From positions 1-16,507 of the forward strand of contig MU266757.1 of NCBI GenBank assembly GCA_021014945.1: a stretch of 16,507 nucleotides of DNA, read 5' to 3'. The position numbers were made by a program, and so were the translations under genes. Positions 1 to 7,738 of the stretch are shown one piece after another. Every line of letters begins with the position of its first letter. Within the stretch, counting starts at the first letter, position 1. Under the pieces are notes generated by a model. That model saw nothing but the letters and a program-made list of their open reading frames with translations, had not been told where the DNA came from and did no database searches. Origin of the DNA: Leucogyrophana mollusca. Its lineage: Eukaryota; Basidiomycota; Agaricomycetes; Boletales.

Positions 1-126
1 CGAGTCTCGCAACGTCCTTGCGTCGATGCGCAAAGTGGCAGTTTCAACTCTGGCGCTCTCGATTTCTCACCTGTGTTTTACAATTACTACAGTACAGATC
101 CTTCTGTAGGGCAACTCGAAGGTTAA
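1..126 (+). CDS. Possible 3' end of a gene cut by the left edge
   Basis: Frame 1 is open from the window edge to TAA at 124-126 and reads 41 residues. The composition is protein-like, including ALDFSPVFYNYYSTDPS, rich in Ser, Tyr and Asp with no low-complexity run. An alternative reading splices at GTTAAT near 122 to TTCTAG near 153 and continues into another short frame, but that intron would be only about 32 bp. I recognise no family. No start can be chosen because the frame enters from outside. It could be a chance open frame, and confidence is low. Confidence 0.25.
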   Translation, partial: RVSQRPCVDAQSGSFNSGALDFSPVFYNYYSTDPSVGQLEG

Positions 127-264
127 TGCATTGATATCTATTTCTATTTCTAGCTTGTGGGACGAACAGCACAGTCAGTACTACGAGGCCAGTTTACGAA
201 CGCGAAAATTCGACTAAGTCCAAAACTTGATTTGGCGGGCCTGCCAAAACCTCTACCAATTCGC

Positions 265-354
265 CCAGGCTGTCTACAGTTGACGCGGCTTGCCCGGCTC
301 ATACAAACTCCGCAAATTACCTGGGCTTGCCGCTGTCAACTGTAGCCAGCCTGG
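265..354. repeat. Palindromic (fold-back) element
   Basis: Left arm 265-297 and right arm 320-354 are imperfect inverted repeats. The 20 bases starting GTCAACTGTAG in the right arm match the reverse complement of the left arm at 19 positions. The spacer is about 22 bases and would form a hairpin loop. This is the architecture of a tiny fold-back element or decayed MITE; no transposase or target-site duplication was found. It abuts the left copy of homology block X. Confidence 0.5.
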
Positions 355-374
355 ACACGAGGCTAGGATGCGTC

Positions 375-480
375 CAACGGCCAAGCTGATGTAATCGATG
401 CACCACGAGGTCCGACACCGACACGCGCCCGGAGGAAGTGTTTTAAAACTCCGACCGGACGAGTCGCTCAACGTCCGCCC
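375..480. repeat. Homology block X, left copy
   Basis: This stretch resembles 13303-13460. Shared anchors are CCAAGCTGATGTAATCGATG near the start, and GGAGGAAGTG, AACTCCGACCGGACG and TCGCTCAACGTCCGCC near the end. The left copy lacks about 50 bases present in the right copy between these anchors. On the minus strand both copies read a similar peptide (GGRTLSD then SGRS then KTLPPG), so it may be an old exon, but no family was recognised. Confidence 0.6.
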
Positions 481-663
481 TCCGTCGTTGCAAGGTTCCC
501 ATTAACGATCAAGCTAGGGATCCGTGAATCGTGCAGATTGAACAAACTCCTGAAACCAGCACAGATAACCTCGCACAGCATGGTGCATATGCGTCGGGAT
601 TACTACTCTAAGCCTCATAGATCCCCCATTCATAGACTGCTCGGCTCGTTTCGCCTCCAGCTA

Positions 664-890
664 TCTCTTCATTCCTTGGCTCCTTGATTACAGTAGGCGC
701 CTCGCATCTTCACCACCATCGCCTCGCGTTCTCCGTGTGTGCGTACTTTGGATTCAAGTCCCACATCCCGCTCGCGTCGCTCCTCCAAGTTGTCACTATC
801 AGAAACATTTCAAAGCACCGCGTCAGCATCTACCCTGTCGCTTTGGCGGCCCTTATCCTCCAAGTGTCCTTAACGTGAGTGTGTCGGCCT
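664..890. repeat. Homology block Y, left copy
   Basis: This matches 13958-14165 with small indels. The shared core is GCGTACTTTGGATTC, and both end in a GTGAGTGTG splice-donor-like string. The right copy has an ATG followed by TCAGCGTCTAC, while the left copy has GCG where that ATG would be. It may be the promoter and first exon of an unrecognised gene whose left copy lost its start codon. Bases 480-664 between blocks X and Y hold nothing I can identify. Confidence 0.55.
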
Positions 891-1071
891 TTGTGGGGTT
901 TCAAAATTCGTTGGTGGTGATGGTTCTTCCACGCGCTCAATAAGGTTATTATCTTGTGACACTCTCGACGCTGGGTCGATTTCAACATTCAATATTCAAT
1001 ATCCATTGCTCACCTCCATCCGAGTCCCATCCGATTGCTCACCTGCGCCAGTGTCCGCCCACCCCTAACAG
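891..1071. other. No recognisable gene
   Basis: Nothing is assignable here. The stretch ends in a plausible splice acceptor (CCCCTAACAG, ending at 1071) feeding the TMA22-like exon. I looked for the zinc-finger N-terminus expected of a TMA22/DENR gene and did not see it. Confidence 0.4.
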
Positions 1072-1470
1072 AAGTTCCAAACAAAGATCGACCCTCTCTC
1101 CCTCGAGGCACAGGTCAAACTCGCGAAGGACACTGCTAAGAAGGGGGAAATGGGAGAAGCGAAAGCAGAGGCCGCGCAGAAGAAGAAGAATGGTGTGCGT
1201 GCCGCGTTTCCGTCCTTCATCAACCCAATTCGATCGCGGTTGCGTACATGCCGTTCCGTCGTCCACCCATTCCCTTCACTTCTTCTCTTACTATCCCTTC
1301 CATTCCCTCTCATCTGCGCGCTAGTTAAACAATGTACACCTGCCTTCCCTCTCCCCTGTCCTCCCCTTCCCCAACTAATTATCTCCCCCACCCCGACAGT
1401 GCATCTCAAATTCTCATCGAGCGGAACAAGCGCAAGCACATCACCGCCATCCTCAGGCTCGAGACGTCTG
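1072..1470 (+). pseudogene. TMA22-like: TMA22/DENR-like translation factor fragment
   Basis: Two exon-like pieces match the middle of fungal TMA22, the density-regulated protein homologue that acts with TMA20/MCT-1 in ribosome recycling and re-initiation. Exon 1072-1192 reads KIDPLSLEAQVKLAKDTAKK and then a Lys/Ala/Glu-rich run ending KKK. Exon 1400-1470 reads ASQILIERNKRKHITAI, the lead-in to the SUI1/eIF1-like domain. Both are bounded by AG and GT sites (acceptors at 1071 and 1399, donors at 1193 and 1471). Joining them does not preserve frame. The gap of about 207 bp is longer than other introns here, and neither the N-terminal Cys-rich part nor most of the SUI1 domain was found. I therefore call it a truncated, frameshifted relic. 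The family match is from remembered motifs. Confidence 0.6.
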
Positions 1471-1754
1471 GTACGTCGTGCCATCTATCATATGTTCCAT
1501 ATCCCGCTCTCTTGCCCCATCTTTCCCTTGATCCTTCCTCACTCCGTTACTTCATTCTGTCACGAGTCTCGTTTTACTGCTTTATGTCATGTCATGTTTC
1601 CGTTCTGCTATGACTCGCGCAAACTTGTTGATTGGTCGTCCTTTTGTTCTTGCTGTCGCTCGCTCCATCATTCCGCCGACTCGTCGCTCCTGCAATCGAG
1701 GCTCACCATGTAGCGTCGGGCTCACCACTCCGAGCAAGCGTTGGCATGGCATGA
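1471..1754. other. No recognisable gene
   Basis: This pyrimidine-rich stretch follows the TMA22-like relic. The remaining SUI1-domain motifs expected after the last exon were looked for and not seen. Open frames are short and overlap on both strands. Confidence 0.4.
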
Positions 1755-2150
1755 GCTCACTGCAGCAGAACCTCGCAGTATCACAGCCCCAGCGATATCG
1801 AGCTTGCGAGTGGCGCGCGACGGGTAGCAATTGACAACGCTCTGGACGAGCATCCGCGACTCTGGGAAGACAGGGTACGCATCTAATGATACTTTGATAT
1901 CCCTGGCGGGTTAATTGCTTTGAAAACCACGACTATCTTTTTCAGTCCAAGGAGAATCGAAAATCGACTTCGTTATACGCAACACATCTGTGCGCCAAGT
2001 ATTGATCGCTGGAAAGAACTGCTTCAGGTCCTGATAGCGCCGAAAGGCTACAGAACGAACTGGGCGACCGAGGCGTTCCCTTTGAGATGGGAAAGAACTA
2101 CCGGCTTGAAATGGGTTTCGTACATCACTATGATCGGCGACACGTTCAAG
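1755..2150 (+). other. Exon-like remnants of an unidentified gene
   Basis: Frame 1755-1874 ends in RRVAIDNALDEHPRLWEDR directly before a GTACGC donor. An intron-like stretch 1875-1945 ends in a pyrimidine tract and TTTTTCAG. The following bases to 2150 are bounded by a GTGTGT donor at 2151, with a matching acceptor CTGAC...CCAG at 2203. Continuing phase 0 gives a frame with one TGA at 2003-2005 and then ERLQNELGDRGVPFEMGKNY. A second frame is open throughout and reads toward WVSYITMIGDTFK. I cannot decide between them and recognise no family. A decayed gene is likelier than an intact one. Confidence 0.35.
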
Positions 2151-2817
2151 GTGTGTTTAAACACAAACCCAGTAACGCGGCTGGCTGACTGTTCCCTGTC
2201 CAGTGACTTGTCCCTCGTCTCTCACCATCGACCCATCCCCGTGATCCTCATAGCTAACCATCCGTGGACGTGTGTCCCACGCATTTCCCCTACAGTATAT
2301 GATATGGTTTGTTGGGAGACGGTATTAGTGAGACGGGAGGAGATGCTCTGTTGGCGAGACGAGAAGAGGGGCGAGTTGGGGAGACGGAACGTGACGAAGT
2401 CCTGTGTCGGTTGCAGGGGGAAATATTGTTACTTTGCTGGCGAGAGGCGATGCGGCCTTACTACGTCGAGGTTTTGAGAGAAAGGAACGGGAAGGGTTGA
2501 CGGCGGGTGGAATATCGCTAAAAGGTACCTGTATTTCGCTGCGAGACCTTCTGCCAACGAGTTCCCGCGATTCCAACGCCCGCGTCAATTCTCGATCTGA
2601 AGTATCGATCTCGACGACTACGCACTATATAGAACTACGCTGTGCAAACCCACCGGCACCGCTGTCGGGAGCTCGTTGAGTCCGTGCAACTTAGCTGCCA
2701 GGTCTTCGATGGCCAGTTCATTATGGTTAGTAACTACGGTGATGAGAATTCCGCCAGTTCAGCGTTGGTGTCAAGTATCACCAATAAAATCGTGTCAGTA
2801 CGTACAAATTATACACC
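2151..2817. other. No confident gene; one short open frame
   Basis: A 63-codon plus-strand frame at 2309-2500 has a protein-like end (ILLLCWREAMRPYYVEVLRE) but no recognised family and no ATG at its start. A TATA-like string lies near 2624 (ACTATATAGAAC). Nothing else can be assigned. Confidence 0.3.
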
Positions 2818-3287
2818 CTAGTCACTGTATAAAGGGATCGTGGAGGTGAGAGGCGGAGACAGGAGGGGTAGCGTGGAGGATCTGGAGACAGCGTTGAATC
2901 AGTGCCGAACTTGCCGTTCTTGAAGGTCTCTTACGTTTTGACATCTGGGAGCGGGAACTCAATACGCGTCGAGTGCAGGATCGAGCGGGGAATCGAGTCG
3001 TACCTACGTAGGACACGAGCATGACGATGAACCATAGTACTCACCGCTCCGTACTGGATATAGGACGTGAATCCACTTTGTCGACAAAGACGATACTCGA
3101 TGTGTGCTCTTAGACGCTCCTGCACGTATTTGAGACCCTCAACCGCTTGTGGCTGCGCCAACTGGCCGGAGCCGACTCCGCGCGAGAATGGTGTGGACGT
3201 CCGATTGGCGACGGTCTTGACGAAGACGCTTTCCTGTCCTGCAATTATAAAGCCACACAGGGTAACGCTTGACGCCCATTTCTTCAC
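2818..3287 (-). CDS. Hypothetical small protein, possibly two exons
   Basis: The frame starts at ATG 3287 (MKKWASSVTLCGFIIAG) and is open to TAA at 2931-2933. A good intron, 2934 to 2882 (GTAAGA...GTCTCCAG, 53 bp), would remove that stop and join a second exon ending at TAG 2820-2818. The spliced length is 417 nt, or 138 residues. The N-terminal 20 residues are mildly hydrophobic and could be a signal or anchor, followed by a neutral to basic body with IPRSILHSTRIEFPLPD near the end. I recognise no domain. A possible extra 41 bp GTGAGT...CGTAG intron lies inside exon 1 but breaks frame. The gene points away from WD40 copy A. It may be a chance frame. Confidence 0.35.
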
Positions 3288-3857
3288 ATTGATGTGCCCT
3301 GCTTAGGTATGAAATGACTCCACGGAGCGCTGGGGTGCTACCATTGGTGATGCCGTAGCGTCCTGGAGGTTCACTAGAAGCTGGACATCACAGGGGCCAG
3401 TAAGCTGACTAACTGCGACAGTGAAAAGCGGACAAACTGGGGGCATGTGTAGGGTCGCCTCGGCGGCGCTATTGTTTCGACATCACCTTCGAAGAGGACG
3501 CCTGAGACGCTTTAGGGCATAGATTGCGTTGACGAAAGACTAGGGCGTCTGAGCGAAAAGAGGGAATGGGAAGGACAAGAGTGTGGCAGAAGAATGTGGA
3601 GGGCGGTGTATGTGCTGTTAATGAAGATAAGGTGCCCATATCCTAAGTGGCACGTATATGCTGTAGGGATCAACTGCTCACTGATGGCTTGAGGCGCGCT
3701 TCGAACAGCAAGTGCACAGCATGCTCACAGCATGTATAGAGAGCATAAGGGGGGGGGTTCACCTTGAAATAGCTGTGTCCTGCACCACCACACTCCCTCA
3801 ACATCGCCTCGAACACCTTCATTGGCTCCCCACCCATCACTCTCGCCTCCTTGCGCC
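3265..3857 (+). promoter_or_regulatory. Leader block of WD40 copy A, with TATA-like box
   Basis: This upstream block is shared with 7160-7738 and 15800-16342. Anchors are GGGGTGCTACC, GATGCCGTAG, TGGAGGGC.GTGTATGTG and AGCATGCTCACAGCAT. Indels between copies are often not multiples of three, so it behaves as non-coding promoter and 5' leader. A TATA-like GTATAGAG lies at 3734-3741, about 120 bases before the start codon. A G9 run at 3749-3757 is specific to this copy. Short open frames on both strands here are not conserved in register. Confidence 0.6.
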
Positions 3858-6291
3858 ATGTCGACGTCATCGAACCCCATTGAGTCTTCGGCCACGCGTC
3901 GTGCGTTCGGCCGTCCGACGAGGGCTTTCAAGGGGCACACCCAATGGGTCCAGTCCGTTGCGTACTTCCCGGATGGTCGGCATATTGCAAGTGGATCCTA
4001 CGACGGGACGGTCATCATCTGGGATGTCGAGAGTGGTAGGGAAGACGGGCAACCGCTTCGGCATAATTCTTTAGTCATGTCGATGGCCATATCTCCAGAT
4101 GGCAGGAGAATTGCGAGTGGAACAGAGGGCGGGCTGGTCATTTGGGATGCACTGACGCGGGAAGTGGTCCACGAGATCAAAGGAGGTGGTGTTTATGGGC
4201 TAGCCTATTCCCTAAATGGACGCTGGATTGCAGCTGTGCCGAGGGTTGTTGGGGGGATGGTGCGGTTGTGGGACGCGACTGCGCCAACAGCCCATGAGAG
4301 CCTGATACGGTTGTGGGACGCGGACACTGGCAGACCGAGCAGAGAACCGTTGAAATGTGACGGCAGGGCCCATTGTGTGGCATTCTCGCCGGATGGGTCG
4401 CAGATTGCTGTCGGGTTGGTCGATGGCTCTTTCCGGGTTATTGATATTTCGACTGGGGAGTGTGTCGTCGGTCCCATAAAGGGCCACACGGATCGGGTGT
4501 CGTCGGTTGTGTATTCACCAGATGGACATCTCCTAGTCACCGGGTCGGATGATAAAAGCATCCGGTTGTGGGATTCCAAAACGGGAGTAGAAGTAGGGAA
4601 GCCGATGCTGGGGTGGGAGCCTTACTTCCGCTGCGTCTCAATTACTGCCGACGGACGAAGAATTGCGAGTGGAGGATTTGGTATCCAGGTTTGGGACTTG
4701 GAGACGCGGCTGCAAGTTGGACATTCATTCAATGGGAAATTCCCAGTGTATTCCGCAGCATTCTCCCCCGATGACAGATACATCATCCGCACCCACGGCC
4801 CCGACGTGTTCTTGTATGACACCCAATCACTCACAATCCAAGGCTCAGTGAGCATCTTCGTCCTGCTTCAATACTGCTTCTAACCGTCCCCCTCAGTCTT
4901 CCCCGCATACTGCTAGCAACCGAAACCCACCTGTAGGCATTTTCTGCGTATATGTGCCCTTTTGCCCACTAACATCCCGTGTTTCCATTAGGCACCTAGA
5001 ACACAGGCAATCCCACCCCTCAACCAGCAGAGGCAAGCCCGTACCAGGCCACACAATGACACATCTTCGTTAAACTCCTCGCTACTTGATGTGAGTCCAC
5101 GTTTTCATATTCTGCACACCTCGAAACTGACTTCCCGCGTTATAACTAGCTTCCCGCCGTCGCGCACGAACAGCCGGCAACGCAGCGTCCGCAGGAAAGA
5201 AAGCCGAGTGTCGACGATGACTGGGACACTGAGTCGATACGCCAGCGCCTTGTAAGTTTTTGTCGAGCCTTTCTGCGTGGTATCCTCTCATTCGTGTGCC
5301 TTTTAAGCGACCTACCGAGCCTCAGCAGGACCCACCACTCGTCCAAGACACGCAGCCTACTCAGCCGACCAAACCCGATCACAAATGGTCACACAATGTC
5401 CGTGAACGCTGGCAACGTATGCGCCCTCGCAGGTCTCGCGTTCCCGCAGATGTCCCACGTGATTCGTCACATCCTCCAGACGTGCAACCCACAGTTCCTG
5501 CCTCCCCAGAGGTAAGTTTCGATAGGAGAGCTTTTCGTTGACGATATCGATCGGTTCATATCTGTTCGTACTAGTTGCCGACCGACCCGCAAACACAGAC
5601 AACATCGACCGCTCAGCCTTCTGTACCTGGACGCCCATGGCCACGCACAGTCCGTGAGCGCTGGGAGCGTATCCGCTCGCGCAAATCTCGCGAACCCACG
5701 GACCTCCCGGACAGCTCCCCATGTCCACCCCTACCCCTTCATGAACGTGTCAATGCTCCCGTCTCTCCAGAGGTAAGTTTCGAGAGGAAATTTCAGATTT
5801 GTTCGATATCTACTCATGCTACCTAGTTGCCGGCCAATCAACAAGTGCGTCGAGAAAGGGCCACAGGCACACAAGAAGATCCGCTAGTTTCCCATTCCCA
5901 AACACAATCATCAAGAAACCAAAACGAGGCTAACGTAGCGCTCGGAAGACTTGACGAGGTACGCATTCCATTCCCATCGATCCGTACTTGACCTAAGCGT
6001 GAGCTCCTCGTAGCGATTATATGCAGCCCCTCCTAGAGACAGAGCTGAACAACGCCGCCGGCGTGCCCGAGAGCGGCGCAGAGCTGCCAGGAACCGCCAA
6101 TTGGACTCGGACTCGGACTCAGAGCCCGAAGATGATGATGCAGAGTCGTACTATGAGGACACGGGGTGCTTGGACGCCATTTGTTTCGGGGAGTACTTCA
6201 GGCGGCGGAGGCACTTGCAGGGGCAGTAGGTGAGTCGAGCCCCGCTTTCCTCTTCGCAGTGACCCTCTTATCCTTGGGTCTAGTGTTGTGA
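3858..6291 (+). CDS. WD40 seven-bladed propeller with modular tail, copy A
   Basis: The start is the ATG at 3858, matched in position and following residues (MSTS) in copies B and C; the frame is open further upstream but without a conserved ATG. Exon 1 (3858-4847, 330 codons) holds seven WD40 blades with YFPDG/SPDG turns and blade ends IIWD, VIWD, RLWD, VIDI, RLWD, VWDL and LYDT. Blade 3 carries a 15-residue insertion that repeats RLWDA. Tail exons are 4897-4932, 4992-5090, 5150-5251, 5320-5511, 5575-5772, 5827-5958 and 6014-6230, plus a tiny last exon 6284-6291 (TGA). Introns are 49-68 bp and phase 0, except the last (phase 1). The tail is disordered, rich in Pro, Arg and Ser, and has a basic stretch (RRRRARERRR) followed by DSDSDSEPEDDD. 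The product is about 657 residues and is probably a protein-interaction scaffold; its partner is unknown. The last exon is the least certain part. Confidence 0.8.
4848..4896 (+). other. Intron 1 of copy A, with conserved readable sequence
   Basis: This is GTGAGC...CTAAC...CTCAG, 49 bp, phase 0, equivalent to 8735-8783 in copy B. If retained, it adds VSIFVLLQYCF and a stop. Copy B reads VSIFIMLQYSF and a stop at the same place. Retention would give a bare propeller with a short hydrophobic end. Confidence 0.7.
5320..5826 (+). repeat. Tandemly duplicated exon-intron module, copy A
   Basis: Exon 5320-5511 with its intron 5512-5574, and exon 5575-5772 with its intron 5773-5826, are two versions of one module. 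Both exons carry W-x-x-x-VRERW-x-R and a basic RSR/KSR block, and end in SPE. Both following introns start GTAAGTTTCGA.AGGA, contain GATATC and end CTAG before TTGCCG. The whole unit, intron included, was duplicated in phase. Confidence 0.75.
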
Positions 6292-6594
6292 AATTCGTGC
6301 TGCCCACCACTTCAAGCAAAAGTCACGCCACGCACGGCATGCGTGCTCGTCACCCGGATCGACTTCTGAACGCTTTATTCTCGGTCCTTCACGTTTTTGG
6401 GGACATCAGAGTGGTTCGGTGTCTACACTGCTAGACGCTACATATGTCTGTATACCTCGACCTCCTACCATATCCTCGCAGCCCTGTCACTGGTACTTTA
6501 TCTGATTTCTACTCGTTCTCTGATCGCGGTAGGTCGTTTATGTTCCTAGACAGGCTTCAATCTACCCGTTGTGGTCGCGAGAGTAGCCGAAGAG
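6292..6594. other. 3' flank of copy A; no gene seen
   Basis: Probably 3' untranslated and intergenic sequence. I found no clear AATAAA signal and no coding frame. Confidence 0.5.
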
Positions 6595-7142
6595 ATGAAT
6601 AAAACGCCCTGTCAACACTTCACGCCCCACACTTCTAGAGACAGGGACGTCGTCGTGCCTGCTTCGCGTGGTGAGCGACTCGATATTTCCTCAGATAGAG
6701 CGAGAGAAACAGAGAGATACAAAGAATCGAAGGGGCCAAAGGTATCCACATACGACGGCGCGGCCATCCTGGAGAGTTCGGACGAGGAGGACAGTGGGGA
6801 AGGAAGCATCTACGCTGGCACTTTAGCCGAAACCCGCCACCTGGTATTCCCCTGGGGCCCACGTCTTCTCTCGCCAGTACGATCACAATATCTCGTCACG
6901 ACACTCATACGCGACGAGACACAAAGCCCTTATGCTTCGTGGACTGGGACCTGCCTGCGTCTGTAGGTTTCTGGTATGGCGGGACAAGGCCAAAGTTCTT
7001 GCTGGCGGGAGGGGATGAAGGTCCTTTGGTGGGACGATGTCCATGTTTAAAGCGGACCGAAAGAGCGTGGACGTGGCAAATGAATGCGCGGGACGGGACG
7101 GTGAACGTGTCGGTTAATGAAGGCGAGGCGCGCATGTCCTAG
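6595..7142 (+). other. Unidentified open frames before copy B
   Basis: Frame 6595-6966 starts with ATG, contains a basic stretch and then an acidic ESSDEEDSGEGS block, and ends at TAG. A second frame, open from about 6880 to TAG 7140-7142, reads VDWDLPASVGFWYGGTRPKF and ends with TERAWTWQMNARDGTVNVSV. The end of that second frame is preserved before copy C (15691-15783, also stopping right after MS). They may be exons of one gene, but I could not find a convincing splice joining them, and no family was recognised. Confidence 0.3.
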
Positions 7143-7159
7143 GTCTGCATGCTGAAAAC

Positions 7160-7738
7160 AAAATGCCCCTTTCTTCGCATAAATGTGCTGTGTGCAGGGG
7201 TGAAATGACTCTAGTGAGCGCTGGGGTGCTACCGTCGATGATGCCGTAGTGACCTGGAGGTCCAATGGAAGCTGGACAGCACGGGGGTGAGTAGCTGATC
7301 GACTGCGGCACTGGCAGATGAACAAAACGGGGGCACTGGTAGGGTTACCTCGGTGGCGCCTGCTGTCTTTGTTTGTGTTCGACGTCGCCCCCGAAGAGGA
7401 CGCCTGTGGCGCCTTAAGGCATGGGTTGCGCCGGCGGGGCGCCGGGAAGTCGGTTTGAGTGGAAGAGGGAGTGGGAAGGACGAGGATGTAGCAAAAGGAT
7501 GTGGAGGGCAGTGTATGTGCTGTTGATGAAGACGATGCACCCATGTCCTAGGCCTGTGTGTTCTAAAAACATCAAGCGCTTGCCAATGGCATGAGGCGCC
7601 GAAGATGTGTACAGCATGCTCATAGCATATATAGAGGGGGCTCACCTTGAAGTAGCTGTGCCCACACCTTATCATCCCTCAACGTCGCCTCGAACACCTT
7701 CACTAACCTCCCCCCTGTCGCTCTCGTCTACTCGCGCT
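7160..7738 (+). promoter_or_regulatory. Leader block and promoter of WD40 copy B
   Basis: This is the best-preserved promoter of the three leader blocks. A TATATATAG box at 7628-7634 lies about 110 bases before the ATG at 7739. The rest matches the copy A and copy C leaders. Homology to the copy C leader reaches further upstream, to about 7047. Minus-strand peptides around 7520-7560 look alike in all copies, but the surrounding indels break the frame, so I do not call a minus-strand gene. Confidence 0.6.

Noticed and set aside
7520..7680. Possible minus-strand gene facing the WD40 leaders (shared peptides such as GHSYF and INSTYTALH)
   Set aside because: The three copies differ by indels that are not multiples of three within this stretch, so the peptide likeness only mirrors nucleotide likeness.
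7607..7738. N-terminal extension of WD40 copy B upstream of the ATG at 7739
   Set aside because: The frame is open but starts at a non-ATG codon, overlaps the TATA region, and is not conserved in register in copy A.
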